This document shows positions 16,676-25,604 of a stretch of DNA of 40,678 nucleotides, one piece after another. Within the stretch, counting starts at the first letter, position 1, and every line of letters begins with the position of its first letter. Position numbers and translations under genes: made by a program. The notes beneath the pieces were generated by a model, which was not told the DNA's origin, made no database searches, and was given only the letters and a program-made list of their open reading frames with translations. Where the stretch lies: the NCBI GenBank assembly GCA_946538615.1, contig CAMNGW010000007.1, positions 1 to 40,678 on the forward strand, in the 5' to 3' direction. Origin of the DNA: an uncultured Clostridia bacterium (lineage in GTDB: Bacteria; Bacillota; Clostridia; Christensenellales; Aristaeellaceae).

Positions 16676-17647
16676 TCAGTACCCCCTTGGTGCAAGGGCG
16701 GACAAGTCATCGTCACTGGTGAAAACCTGCTCCGTGGGATGGATGGCCCTGTCCACGCTCCGGCCCTCTTTCACGGCCTGGGCCGTCTGCATGACAAGTG
16801 AGCCCAGCATGGGCGTGCATTCCACGATGCAGCTGATTTTCCCCTCCTTGAGCAGGTCCACGGCTTCCTGTCCCCCGTCAATGGAGATCAGCATCATATC
16901 CTCGCCGGGCGTGTAGCCGGCGGCCTCGATCTCAGGCAGCGCGCCGAGGGTCATTTCATCGTTATGGCTGAAAATGACGTCAATTTCGTTCCCGTATTTT
17001 TCAAGGAGGTAACGGATGCATTCTGCACCGCGGCTGCGCAGGAAATCCCCGCTGACGCTCTCAAGGAGCACGATGCGTCCGTCCCCTGCCACAGTGTCCC
17101 AGAAACCTTCATGGCGCTGTTTCATGGGCGTTGAGTTCTCCGTTCCGGTGATTTCCACAATGTGGAGCCTGTCTTTCCCTGAACTGTCCGCTTTGCGCAG
17201 GAGGTACTCTGCGGCCATGACACCTTCCTGATAGAAGTCAGCACCGATCTGGGAGACATACAGGCTGCTGTCCGCCGTCTGGATCTTCCGGTCCACGAGA
17301 ATCACGGGGATGCCCGCCTGTCTGGCCTCCGCCAGCACATTGTCCCATCCTTCTTCCACGATGGGGGAGAAAGCGATGACGTCCACCCGGCAGGCGATGA
17401 AGCGCCGGATGGCGTTGATCTGGTTTTCCTGCTTCTGGTTGGCATTGTCCATCATCAGGCTGATGCCATACTCTTTGGCGGCTCTCTCCATATCTTTCGT
17501 GTTGCCGATGCGGAAAGAGCTCTCACTGCCCAGCTGACTGAATCCCAGCACCAGGGCCGGGTCTGCTGTCTGCGAGGGGGCACGGCAGGCACTCAAAAAC
17601 ACAGAGCACAGAAGCAGTGCAGTCAGGGCGTACCATTTTCTTTTCAT
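16676..17647 (-). CDS. Substrate-binding lipoprotein (YtfQ-like), probable input subunit of the sensor kinase
   Basis: Lipobox-like LLLCSVFLSAC; LVLGFSQLGSESSFRIGNTKDMERAAKEYGISLMMDNANQKQENQINAIRRFIA. Directly abuts the kinase gene. Confidence 0.9.
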   Translation of the reverse strand: MKRKWYALTALLLCSVFLSACRAPSQTADPALVLGFSQLGSESSFRIGNTKDMERAAKEYGISLMMDNANQKQENQINAIRRFIACRVDVIAFSPIVEEGWDNVLAEARQAGIPVILVDRKIQTADSSLYVSQIGADFYQEGVMAAEYLLRKADSSGKDRLHIVEITGTENSTPMKQRHEGFWDTVAGDGRIVLLESVSGDFLRSRGAECIRYLLEKYGNEIDVIFSHNDEMTLGALPEIEAAGYTPGEDMMLISIDGGQEAVDLLKEGKISCIVECTPMLGSLVMQTAQAVKEGRSVDRAIHPTEQVFTSDDDLSALAPRGY

Positions 17648-17888
17648 AACGGCCTCCGTCCAGTTTCTTCTGTATTTTTATGTTCTCCTTTTCCGGGCTT
17701 TTTCCTGCAAACAACGTGCCCGGGGAAAGGGGAACAGGGCACAGCAGGCCCCGAAGGGGATGCAGCTTGCCGGTACTGCCCCTTTTAAGCTGATCCTTCT
17801 GTCCTGTCGGTTTTCCTGTGCTCCGGACATACAGCGGCTTCATATCCTGCAGATCATGTGTGGCATTGCGGAAACCGGAAACGAAAAG

Positions 17889-17904
17889 ACTTAAACGTTT
17901 AAGT
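17889..17904. promoter_or_regulatory. Perfect 16-bp palindrome, LacI/CcpA-type operator candidate
   Basis: ACTTAAACGTTTAAGT with central CG, about 240 bp upstream of the 17647 start codon. Confidence 0.6.
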
Positions 17905-17932
17905 AAAGCGGAGCCGGACAGGTCCTGAACAG

Positions 17933-17965
17933 GAAAATGCCCTTTGCCGGAACGGGCAAAGGGCA
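17933..17965 (-). terminator. Rho-independent terminator of the LacI-fructokinase transcript
   Basis: Minus strand GCCCTTTGCCCGTTCCGGCAAAGGGCATTTTCC. Confidence 0.82.
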
Positions 17966-17971
17966 GGGGAT

Positions 17972-18931
17972 TTACCTTTCTTTGAGCTTTTCAGAGACGT
18001 CTTCAGGCGTGGGAACGCTGGTAATGCCCCCGTGCTTCTGCGTGGAAAGACTGGCAGCGGTACAGGCGAAGGAGACAATCTGTCTGAGCTCTTCTTCTGT
18101 CAGGGCAGAAGGGGATTTCCGGTACTTCAGGAACTGGCTCATGGCGCTCCCGCCGAAGATATCGCCGGCCCCGGTGGTATCAACCACATGGATCCCGGAT
18201 GGGCTGTGAACCAGGACGTGATGAGAGGCGTTTGCGGCATAGCAGCCTTTCGGACCGAGGGTGGCGTAGACCAGGGAGACACCGTATTCCTTAAGAAGCT
18301 TCTCTGCACCTTCTTCAGGGCTTATGCCCCACAGGAAGGCGATTTCTTCATCACTGATCTTCACAATGTCCGCCTGATGCAGGCTCCATTCGATGGCCGA
18401 TTTCGCGTCCTCTTCGCTCTTCCAAAGGGGCTTGCGCAGGTTCGGGTCCAGACTGATGTACAATCCGTGTGATTTCGCATGCTCAATGGCACAGCGGGTG
18501 GCAGAGGCGGCCGGCTCATCGGTCAGGGACAGGGTGCCGAAATGGAAGACCCTGGCTTCATCAATCAGGCCTGTGTCAATATCCTCAGGCTTAAGGCAGG
18601 TGTCCGCCCCCGGCTTGCGGGCAAAACTGAAGTCCCGGTTGCCGCTTGCATCCAGGGACACAAAGGCCAGGGTGGTAAAGACGGAAGGGTCAATACGGAT
18701 GCCCCGGGTCTCAATGCCTGCTTTTTCCAGTGTCCGTACCAGCATACGGCCGAACATGTCGTCCCCGACCTTGCCGATCATGGCGGTACGGCAGCCGTAG
18801 ACATTCAGTGCCGCCAGAAAGTTGCCCGGCGCGCCGCCGGGGTTGGCGGAGAGGGTGGGGTAGCCGTCTCCGTTTACGGATTGGGGGGCGAAGTCGATCA
18901 GCAGTTCGCCCAGAGCAACAACATCAAACAT
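17972..18931 (-). CDS. PfkB-family carbohydrate kinase (probable fructokinase)
   Basis: MFDVVALGELLIDFAPQSVNGDGYPTLSANPGGAPGNFLAAL... and DTTGAGDIFGGSAMSQFL; adjacent to GH32 genes. Confidence 0.92.
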   Translation of the reverse strand: MFDVVALGELLIDFAPQSVNGDGYPTLSANPGGAPGNFLAALNVYGCRTAMIGKVGDDMFGRMLVRTLEKAGIETRGIRIDPSVFTTLAFVSLDASGNRDFSFARKPGADTCLKPEDIDTGLIDEARVFHFGTLSLTDEPAASATRCAIEHAKSHGLYISLDPNLRKPLWKSEEDAKSAIEWSLHQADIVKISDEEIAFLWGISPEEGAEKLLKEYGVSLVYATLGPKGCYAANASHHVLVHSPSGIHVVDTTGAGDIFGGSAMSQFLKYRKSPSALTEEELRQIVSFACTAASLSTQKHGGITSVPTPEDVSEKLKER

Positions 18932-18943
18932 AGCATTCTCTCC

Positions 18944-19933
18944 TTATTCTTTAGTCGTCCCGCCGTAGGCGTAGGTAACCGGGAGGCAGATCAGGGAAGG
19001 CACATTGGACAAATGCTTGGACAGTACCGTACTGACGCAGGCTTCTGCGATTTCCTGCACCGGCTGGACAATCGTGGAAACAATGTATTCCTGGTCACCG
19101 AACATCCGTATGCCGTCAAAGCCTATGACCTGCACATCTTCAGGCACACGGATGCCCATGCGCCGCAGCAGCCGGATCACCTGCCAGGCCAGGTAATCTG
19201 TGCCGATGAACAGGCCGTCAAAGGTCAAAGCACCATTTTTTATGTGGGCTCTGAGGAAGTTTTCGAACTCTGAAAAGGGCTGTCCGTCTTCAAGGATCAG
19301 GTCCTCAAAAGGCAGTCCCAGCTCCACGCAGGCGCTGACAAAGCCTTCTTTCCTTTTGCTTGGCTCGTTGGTCAGGGTGGACCCGATCCGCAGAAAGGCC
19401 ACATTGGTGCAGCCGAGTTCCTTAAGCTTATGGGCTGCCTTCCACCCGCCGCCGAAATTGTCTGAAGCAATGCATGGCACGGAGGAGGAGAAGAAGCGGT
19501 CGATGGTCACAAAGGGGATATCCCCGGGGATCTGCAGGCTGGGATTGTAGGTCAGGGCAATGATGCCGTAAACCTGATTCTGGCGGGCCATCTGGATGTA
19601 TTCGAGTTCCCGGTCCGTGTCGTATTCCGTGAAGCACAGCAGCATTTTGTAGTTCCGCTTTTCCAGGGCCATATTGATGTGGTGCACCAGCGAGGCGAAA
19701 TAGGGGTTGATGGTATTGGGAATAATCAGGGCGACAGTATTGCTGCTGCCTGTTCTGGGCGTGCGGCTGCCGGATGTGTGCCGGTAGCCCAGGCGCTCGA
19801 TGGCGAGATCCACCTTTGTTTTGAATTCTTCACCCACAGGATAGCCGTTGACCACGCGTGAAACTGTTCCAAGAGCAACGCCGGCTTCTTTTGCCACGTC
19901 GGACATAGTCGGTGTGCTTTTTTCTTTAGCCAA
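18944..19933 (-). CDS. LacI family transcriptional regulator
   Basis: TPTMSDVAKEAGVALGTVSRVVNGYPVGEEFKTKVDLAIERLGYR, then periplasmic-binding-like sensor domain. Confidence 0.95.
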   Translation of the reverse strand: MAKEKSTPTMSDVAKEAGVALGTVSRVVNGYPVGEEFKTKVDLAIERLGYRHTSGSRTPRTGSSNTVALIIPNTINPYFASLVHHINMALEKRNYKMLLCFTEYDTDRELEYIQMARQNQVYGIIALTYNPSLQIPGDIPFVTIDRFFSSSVPCIASDNFGGGWKAAHKLKELGCTNVAFLRIGSTLTNEPSKRKEGFVSACVELGLPFEDLILEDGQPFSEFENFLRAHIKNGALTFDGLFIGTDYLAWQVIRLLRRMGIRVPEDVQVIGFDGIRMFGDQEYIVSTIVQPVQEIAEACVSTVLSKHLSNVPSLICLPVTYAYGGTTKE

Positions 19934-19952
19934 ACCATTTCATCCTTTCTGA

Positions 19953-19980
19953 TTATATGAAACCAGTTATATGAAACCAG
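19953..19980. repeat. Two perfect tandem copies of a 14-bp repeat (TTATATGAAACCAG)
   Basis: 19953-19966 and 19967-19980 are identical, just upstream of the LacI gene start. Confidence 0.85.
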
Positions 19981-20002
19981 GCTGTATATGCATCCCTCGT
20001 GA

Positions 20003-20152
20003 TTTCATGAAACTATAATAGCATTTTCATGATACCGGGTCAAGATATGTTTTCTTCATTCGGATCATGCAATTTTTCTTGTTTTCATGAAAGTAATCGT
20101 GCACATTGGTTCACTTGTTATTTCATGAAAACAAAAACGATAATTTCATGAT
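20003..20152. promoter_or_regulatory. Cluster of TTTCATGAAA-type palindromes in the divergent LacI/ABC intergenic region
   Basis: Exact TTTCATGAAA at 20003-20012, 20083-20092, 20121-20130; near matches at 20024-20033 and 20143-20152. Confidence 0.75.
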
Positions 20153-20231
20153 GCCCAAGCGGAAACTGCTTTGTCTTTTTCGGTGCGATGGAAAATTTGT
20201 CAAAAAATACAAAAAAATGGACAAAACCTTA

Positions 20232-20260
20232 TTGACAGGTGAAAAAACGAGTGATAGCAT
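20232..20260 (+). promoter_or_regulatory. Candidate sigma-A promoter for the sucrose/fructan ABC operon
   Basis: TTGACA (20232-20237), 17-nt spacer, TAGCAT (20255-20260). Confidence 0.65.
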
Positions 20261-20322
20261 ATAGTCAATTCATGAAGAAAATCATGAAAGTATCAATGAA
20301 AAAGATTGAAGGAGGAATGCCT

Positions 20323-21255
20323 ATGACTTCAAAGGCTGTAGCTGCGGCACCCAAGTTCCACCGCAAAAGCCTCAAAAAGCGCCTTGCGGACAATTGGCAG
20401 CCCTACGTCCTGCTGCTGATTCCTGTAGTGATCACCATCATCTACAAGTACGGCCCCATGTACGGAATCCAGATTGCTTTCCGGCAGTACAATCCGGGCC
20501 TGGGAATTACAGGAAGTCCTTGGGTGGGCTGGAAATGGTTCGAACGCTTCTTCAGGGCTCCCAACTTTGACCGCATGATGTGGAACACGGTCAAGCTCAG
20601 TCTGTATTCCCTGCTGTGGAGCTTCCCTGTACCGATTCTCCTGAGCCTTGCGCTCAACCAGCTGCGGTTCAAGAAACTCAAGCGCACCGTACAGACTGTC
20701 ATCTACGCACCGCACTTCATTTCCGCCATGGTTATCTGCGGTATGCTGCGCATCTTCCTTTCTCCTTCAGGCGGCCTGATCAACCTGATCGCCGGAACAA
20801 AAATTGACTTCCTTACAGAAGCGGGTGCTTTCCGTACCATCTACGTGGCAAGCGGCATCTGGCAGGAAGCCGGCTGGGGCACCATCATCTATCTGGCCAC
20901 CCTGTCGAGCATTGACGTTTCTCTGTATGAAGCAGCCAAGGTGGACGGTGCTTCTGTTTTCCAGCGCATCCTCCATATTGACATTCCCTGCCTGCTGCCC
21001 ATGATCATTCTCCAGCTGATTATGAGTGCATCCGGACTGATGAGCGTCGGCTTCGAAAAGGCCTATCTGCTCCAGACCGATCTGAACCGCGCCACAAGCG
21101 ATATCATAGCGATCTATGTGTATGAGCAGGGCATTGTCAGCGCCAAGTATGAGCTTGGTACGGCTGTGGGTCTGTTCAATACAGTGATCAACATCGTGCT
21201 GCTTGTGATCGTGAACCGGATCGCCAAGAAATTTGGCGATGTCAACTTTGTGTAA
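20323..21255 (+). CDS. Sugar ABC transporter permease (LplB-like)
   Basis: YVLLLIPVVITIIYKYGPMYGIQIAFRQYNPGLGITGSPWVGWKWFERF...; EAAKVDGASVFQRILHIDIPCLLPMIILQLI. Start at 20323 after GGAGG. Confidence 0.93.
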   Translation: MTSKAVAAAPKFHRKSLKKRLADNWQPYVLLLIPVVITIIYKYGPMYGIQIAFRQYNPGLGITGSPWVGWKWFERFFRAPNFDRMMWNTVKLSLYSLLWSFPVPILLSLALNQLRFKKLKRTVQTVIYAPHFISAMVICGMLRIFLSPSGGLINLIAGTKIDFLTEAGAFRTIYVASGIWQEAGWGTIIYLATLSSIDVSLYEAAKVDGASVFQRILHIDIPCLLPMIILQLIMSASGLMSVGFEKAYLLQTDLNRATSDIIAIYVYEQGIVSAKYELGTAVGLFNTVINIVLLVIVNRIAKKFGDVNFV

Positions 21256-21273
21256 GAGGGGAGGAGGAAAAAC

Positions 21274-22185
21274 ATGTCAGTATTTTCTAAGAGAAAGCAG
21301 GGTGAACTGGGCGGCTTCAGCGACCGCACCAGCGACATTATCCTGATTATTATTTCCATTCTGGTTCTGCTGATTGTGGCCTATCCTCTGTACTACGTCC
21401 TGGTTGCTTCCTTCTCGGATCCCTATGATGTCTATGCCGGAAAAACTTTCCTGCTGCCCAGCCAGGCCACGCTTGATGGCTACAAAGCCGTTTTTGCTGA
21501 GCCGAACATCGTACGCGGCTACGGCAACAGTATCCTGTATACCATTGTGGGCACGATCTATTCTGTGGCCCTGATTTATCTGGTCGCTTATCCTCTGTCC
21601 GTGCCGGAACTGCCTTTCAAGAAAGTTGTCAGCATTTTCTTCATTATCACGATGTACTTTGGCGGCGGTCTCATCCCCACGTACCTGATCGTGCAGAAGA
21701 CTGGCATTATGCAGACCATCTGGGCCATGTTCCTGCCCGGCGGCGTGGCTGTCAGCAACGTGATCATTACCCGCAACTATTTTGAGTCCAGCATCCCGGG
21801 CTCGCTCAAGGAAGCCGCCAGCATTGACGGCGCGTCCCACTTCCGCATTTTCTTCTCCATGATCATCCCGCTGTCCATGCCGATCCTGTCCGTTATGGTG
21901 GTTTTCTCCATGGTGGCCTACTGGAACGACTGGTTCACGGCTCTGATCTATATGACCAATGAACAGGCCCCGCTGCCCCTGGTGCTGCGCAATATCCTGA
22001 TCAAGTCCTCTGCATCTGCCTCCCAGGCCAGTATGATCTCCGGCGGCTACGCTGAGCTCAACAAGATGACAGAAATGATCAAGTTCTCCTCCATCATTGT
22101 GGCGGCCGCTCCTATGCTGATCGTTTACCCCTTCGTGCAGAAGTACTTCGAGAAGGGCCTGATGGCCGGCGCTGTGAAGGGCTAA
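21274..22185 (+). CDS. Sugar ABC transporter permease (YtcP-like)
   Basis: AYPLYYVLVASFSDPYDVYAGKTFLLPSQATLDGYKAVF; EAASIDGASHFRIFFSMIIPLSMPILSVM. Confidence 0.93.
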   Translation: MSVFSKRKQGELGGFSDRTSDIILIIISILVLLIVAYPLYYVLVASFSDPYDVYAGKTFLLPSQATLDGYKAVFAEPNIVRGYGNSILYTIVGTIYSVALIYLVAYPLSVPELPFKKVVSIFFIITMYFGGGLIPTYLIVQKTGIMQTIWAMFLPGGVAVSNVIITRNYFESSIPGSLKEAASIDGASHFRIFFSMIIPLSMPILSVMVVFSMVAYWNDWFTALIYMTNEQAPLPLVLRNILIKSSASASQASMISGGYAELNKMTEMIKFSSIIVAAAPMLIVYPFVQKYFEKGLMAGAVKG

Positions 22186-22228
22186 GCTTTTCAACGGAGG
22201 GGGCCAGGCCCTCTCCCCACACACTGTT

Positions 22229-22250
22229 TTCAGGCGCCAATGGCGCTGAA
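22229..22250. promoter_or_regulatory. Intercistronic stem-loop between permease and substrate-binding-protein genes
   Basis: TTCAGGCGCCAATGGCGCTGAA inverted repeat. Confidence 0.55.
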
Positions 22251-22287
22251 ATAATCTTTCACCCATCTACTAAAAGGAGGATTTTCC

Positions 22288-23904
22288 ATGAAGAAGCTCG
22301 TATCTCTTCTCCTGGCAGCGATGATGTTGCTGTCCCTGGCTTCCTTCGCATCCGCCGAACAGACAGAGTTCAACGTCCTCAGCGGCATCTCTGCTCTCTC
22401 CAGCGGCTACAACAACAATGAAGTTCTCAATGCCCTGCAGGAAAAGGCCGGGATCAAGATCAACTGGGACACCTGGTCCGACTCACTGGGTGAGGTTGTC
22501 GGCACCCGCATCAGCGGCAATGCGGCCAGCAAGACCCCGATCGATGCCTTCCAGGCTGTCGGCTTCAGCAACTATGATCTGATGCGTTACGGCGCTGCCG
22601 GCACCTTCATTGATCTGACCCCCTATATCACCCCTGAGGTCATGCCCAACCTTTCCGCTATTCTGGAAAAGCACCCTGAAATCAAGGCTGCCATCACCAT
22701 GAACGATGGCAAGATCTATGGCCTTCCTTCCGGAGAGCAGATGGGCACCGCCGGCATCGGCCGTGAAAAGGACTTCTCCATCTTCTCCGTGCCCCAGTTC
22801 TCCATGATCAACAAGGCATGGCTCGACGAGCTGAACCTGCCCGTCCCCACCACTCTCGAAGAACTGCATACCGCTCTTGTCGCTTTCAAAGAGAACGACA
22901 TGTCCGCCAAGTACTATGGCAATGAAGCAGGCAGCACCATCCCCATGAGCACCGGTTTTGACCAGTGGTGCTGGGGTCAGAACGTGTTCTATGCAGGCTT
23001 CGGTTTCACCAACTGGCCCAATGACATCTGCACTGACCTGATGGTGGACGCAAGCGGTGTTGTCAACTTCGTTTCTGATGATGACAACTATCGTGCTGCC
23101 CTGACCTATTTCCATGACTGGTTCGCAGAGGGCCTCATGGACCTTGAAATGTTCTCCCAGGACACCAACCAGCTCATCGCCAAGTGCTCCGGCGGCCGCG
23201 TAGGCGTCTCCACCTGGTGGGAAATCAACGAAATCATGGGCTCCTATGCCAAGGATTATGTCTATCTGCCCATCCTCACTGGCCCCGACGGCAACAGCAA
23301 TGTGACACTGCGCACCGGCGGCGCCACCAACTCTGGCCAGCTGTCCATCACCGCACAGTGCAAGGATCCCGCCAAGCTGCTTGGTTTCTATGATCTGTGG
23401 TACCAGGGCGACATCGTCATGCAGCTGCAGTATGGCCCCATCGGCGTCTACTTCACCGAGCAGGACGATAAGGGTATGTGGAAGTCCATCACCGATGAGG
23501 AATCCCGCGCCAAGTACAACAAGTCTGCCGGCGAACTCAAGGCTTCTTACGAAGTTGCAGGTCCCAAGCTCATCCTTTCTGAATACTACAATGAGTACTT
23601 CTACATGGAAGACCGCGCCATGGAGCGTCTTGCTGACACGTATGATTTCTGGTTCCAGTATGTGAAGGACTTCACCTTCTATCCGCAGGACTGCGTGTTC
23701 ACCGAAGCCGAACTCGATGACATCGACTTCTACCGTGCTGACTTTGAGCGCACCGTTTCCGAACAGGAAGCCCTGTGGCTCAAGAACGGCGGACCTACCG
23801 ATGCTGAATGGGAAGCTTACAAGTCCCAGCTCGAACGCTGCGGCATGAGCACCCTGCTTGAAATCTATCAGAATGCCTATGACCGTTATGTTGCGGCCAA
23901 ATAA
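22288..23904 (+). CDS. Extracellular solute-binding protein (family 1-like)
   Basis: Signal peptide MKKLVSLLLAAMMLLSLASFASA; 538 aa; downstream of LplB/YtcP permeases. Confidence 0.92.
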   Translation: MKKLVSLLLAAMMLLSLASFASAEQTEFNVLSGISALSSGYNNNEVLNALQEKAGIKINWDTWSDSLGEVVGTRISGNAASKTPIDAFQAVGFSNYDLMRYGAAGTFIDLTPYITPEVMPNLSAILEKHPEIKAAITMNDGKIYGLPSGEQMGTAGIGREKDFSIFSVPQFSMINKAWLDELNLPVPTTLEELHTALVAFKENDMSAKYYGNEAGSTIPMSTGFDQWCWGQNVFYAGFGFTNWPNDICTDLMVDASGVVNFVSDDDNYRAALTYFHDWFAEGLMDLEMFSQDTNQLIAKCSGGRVGVSTWWEINEIMGSYAKDYVYLPILTGPDGNSNVTLRTGGATNSGQLSITAQCKDPAKLLGFYDLWYQGDIVMQLQYGPIGVYFTEQDDKGMWKSITDEESRAKYNKSAGELKASYEVAGPKLILSEYYNEYFYMEDRAMERLADTYDFWFQYVKDFTFYPQDCVFTEAELDDIDFYRADFERTVSEQEALWLKNGGPTDAEWEAYKSQLERCGMSTLLEIYQNAYDRYVAAK

Positions 23905-23918
23905 TCCAGTCTGAATCC

Positions 23919-23953
23919 AAAGCCGGGAGCCGGTTAACCGGCCCCTGGCTTTC
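23919..23953 (+). terminator. Rho-independent terminator
   Basis: AAAGCCGGGAGCCGG-TTAA-CCGGCCCCTGGCTTTCTTT. Confidence 0.78.
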
Positions 23954-24025
23954 TTTATTGGTGGACCGTCAGCACAGGAACGTGCTGAAATCAGCCGGTC
24001 TGCCCCTTAAAAAATGGAGGTAAAC

Positions 24026-25498
24026 ATGAGTAAGAACCCCACGCCCCTTGAAAGAGTACGGGAATATGAACGGGAACGTGCCATCCATATGTCTGCCGAT
24101 GAACGGCCCCTGTTTCATCTGACGCCTCTGGTAGGATGGATGAATGACCCGAATGGTTTTTGTTGGTACAAAGGGCAGTATCACCTGTTTTATCAGTATC
24201 ATCCCTTTTCCAGGGCGTGGGGCCCCATGCACTGGGGCCATGCCGTGAGCCATGATCTCCTGCACTGGACATATGAACCCTGCGCCCTGGCCCCTGACAC
24301 AGCGGCGGATGCGGGTGGCTGCTTTTCCGGCAGTGCCGTGGAACTTCCGGATGGAAGGCTCATGCTGGTCTATACGGGTGTGCAGCCCGCGGGTACCTTC
24401 CGGCGCGAGACACAGGCCCAGTGCATCGCCATAGGCGACGGCAAGGATTTTGAAAAATCCCTGCTCAATCCGGTGATCCGGCACGCCCACCTTCCGGAAG
24501 ATTACAGTGCCTTTGATTTCCGGGACCCCAAGGTCTGGCGCGCGCAGGACGGGACGTTCCGCATGGTGGTGGGCAACCGCCACGCTGAAAGGCAGGGCTC
24601 CATTCTCCTGCTCAGCAGCCCGGATGGGTTCACATGGCACTTTGTGGGCGAAATTGACAGCAGCAACAGTGAATACGGACGGATGTGGGAATGCCCGGAT
24701 TTCTTCCCGCTCGACGGGAAGCAAGTGCTTATCGTGAGCCCACAGGAAATGCATGCCCGCGAGGAGTTCCACGCAGGCTTCGGCACGGTCGCGATTGTGG
24801 GGCAGTTCGACGAAGGGGAGTGCCAGTTCGTGCGCGAAACGGTGCAGCCCGTCGATTTCGGCCTGAATTTCTATGCGCCACAGACCATGCTTGCCCCGGA
24901 TGGACGGCGGATCATGATCGGGTGGATGGACAACTGGGAGACCTGCAAGGAAGCCCCGCGGCGCCATCCCTGGTACGCCCAGATGAGTGCGCCCCGTGAA
25001 GTCTTCATTGAAAACGGCCGCCTGATGCAGCGCCCTGTGCGGGAATTTGAGCTCCTGTGGCAGGATACAGTCCGCCATGACCGTGTCACGGTCAGCGAGG
25101 AGACAGGACTGCCCGGCGTGCAGGGACGGCTGATGGATATGACCGTGACCCTACTTCCGGAAGGCTCTTCCTGCCGCCGTTTCACGCTGCATGTCGCTAA
25201 GGATGCCCATCATTATATCCAGATCCGGTGCGATCTGGCCCGCAGCGAACTGGTCTTTGACCGCAGCCTCGGCGGTTCGCACCGGGACATTGTCCATACC
25301 CGCCACGCGAGGGCTGAAGTGAAGGACGGCAAGCTGACGCTCCGTCTGCTGATGGACAAGGAAAGTGTGGAACTGTTCATCAACGGCGGGGAACGTGTCA
25401 TTACAGCGATCATTCCCACGCCTTTGAGCGCAGATGGCATTACCTTTGCGGCAGATGCCCCCGTCACCATGAGTGTGGAAGCGCACCACCTGGGATAA
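24026..25498 (+). CDS. GH32 sucrose-6-phosphate hydrolase/beta-fructofuranosidase (intracellular)
   Basis: FHLTPLVGWMNDPNGFCWYKGQYHLFYQYHPFSRAWGPMHWGHAVS; FRDPKVW; WECPDFF. Confidence 0.95.
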   Translation: MSKNPTPLERVREYERERAIHMSADERPLFHLTPLVGWMNDPNGFCWYKGQYHLFYQYHPFSRAWGPMHWGHAVSHDLLHWTYEPCALAPDTAADAGGCFSGSAVELPDGRLMLVYTGVQPAGTFRRETQAQCIAIGDGKDFEKSLLNPVIRHAHLPEDYSAFDFRDPKVWRAQDGTFRMVVGNRHAERQGSILLLSSPDGFTWHFVGEIDSSNSEYGRMWECPDFFPLDGKQVLIVSPQEMHAREEFHAGFGTVAIVGQFDEGECQFVRETVQPVDFGLNFYAPQTMLAPDGRRIMIGWMDNWETCKEAPRRHPWYAQMSAPREVFIENGRLMQRPVREFELLWQDTVRHDRVTVSEETGLPGVQGRLMDMTVTLLPEGSSCRRFTLHVAKDAHHYIQIRCDLARSELVFDRSLGGSHRDIVHTRHARAEVKDGKLTLRLLMDKESVELFINGGERVITAIIPTPLSADGITFAADAPVTMSVEAHHLG

Positions 25499-25604
25499 GG
25501 CGCTTGCGGAACTGACCGCAGAAAATCAATGGCGTTCCCTGTCTGTGCCGGGGAACGCCATATTACTTGAAGGACCGGACCGTACCGCGTCCAAGGAAAG
25601 GAAG

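Noticed and set aside
19953-20290. Repeated ATGAAA-containing short motifs considered as a CRISPR array
   Set aside because: Repeats are only 10-14 bp, palindromic, irregularly spaced and sit in a divergent promoter beside a LacI gene; they fit operators.
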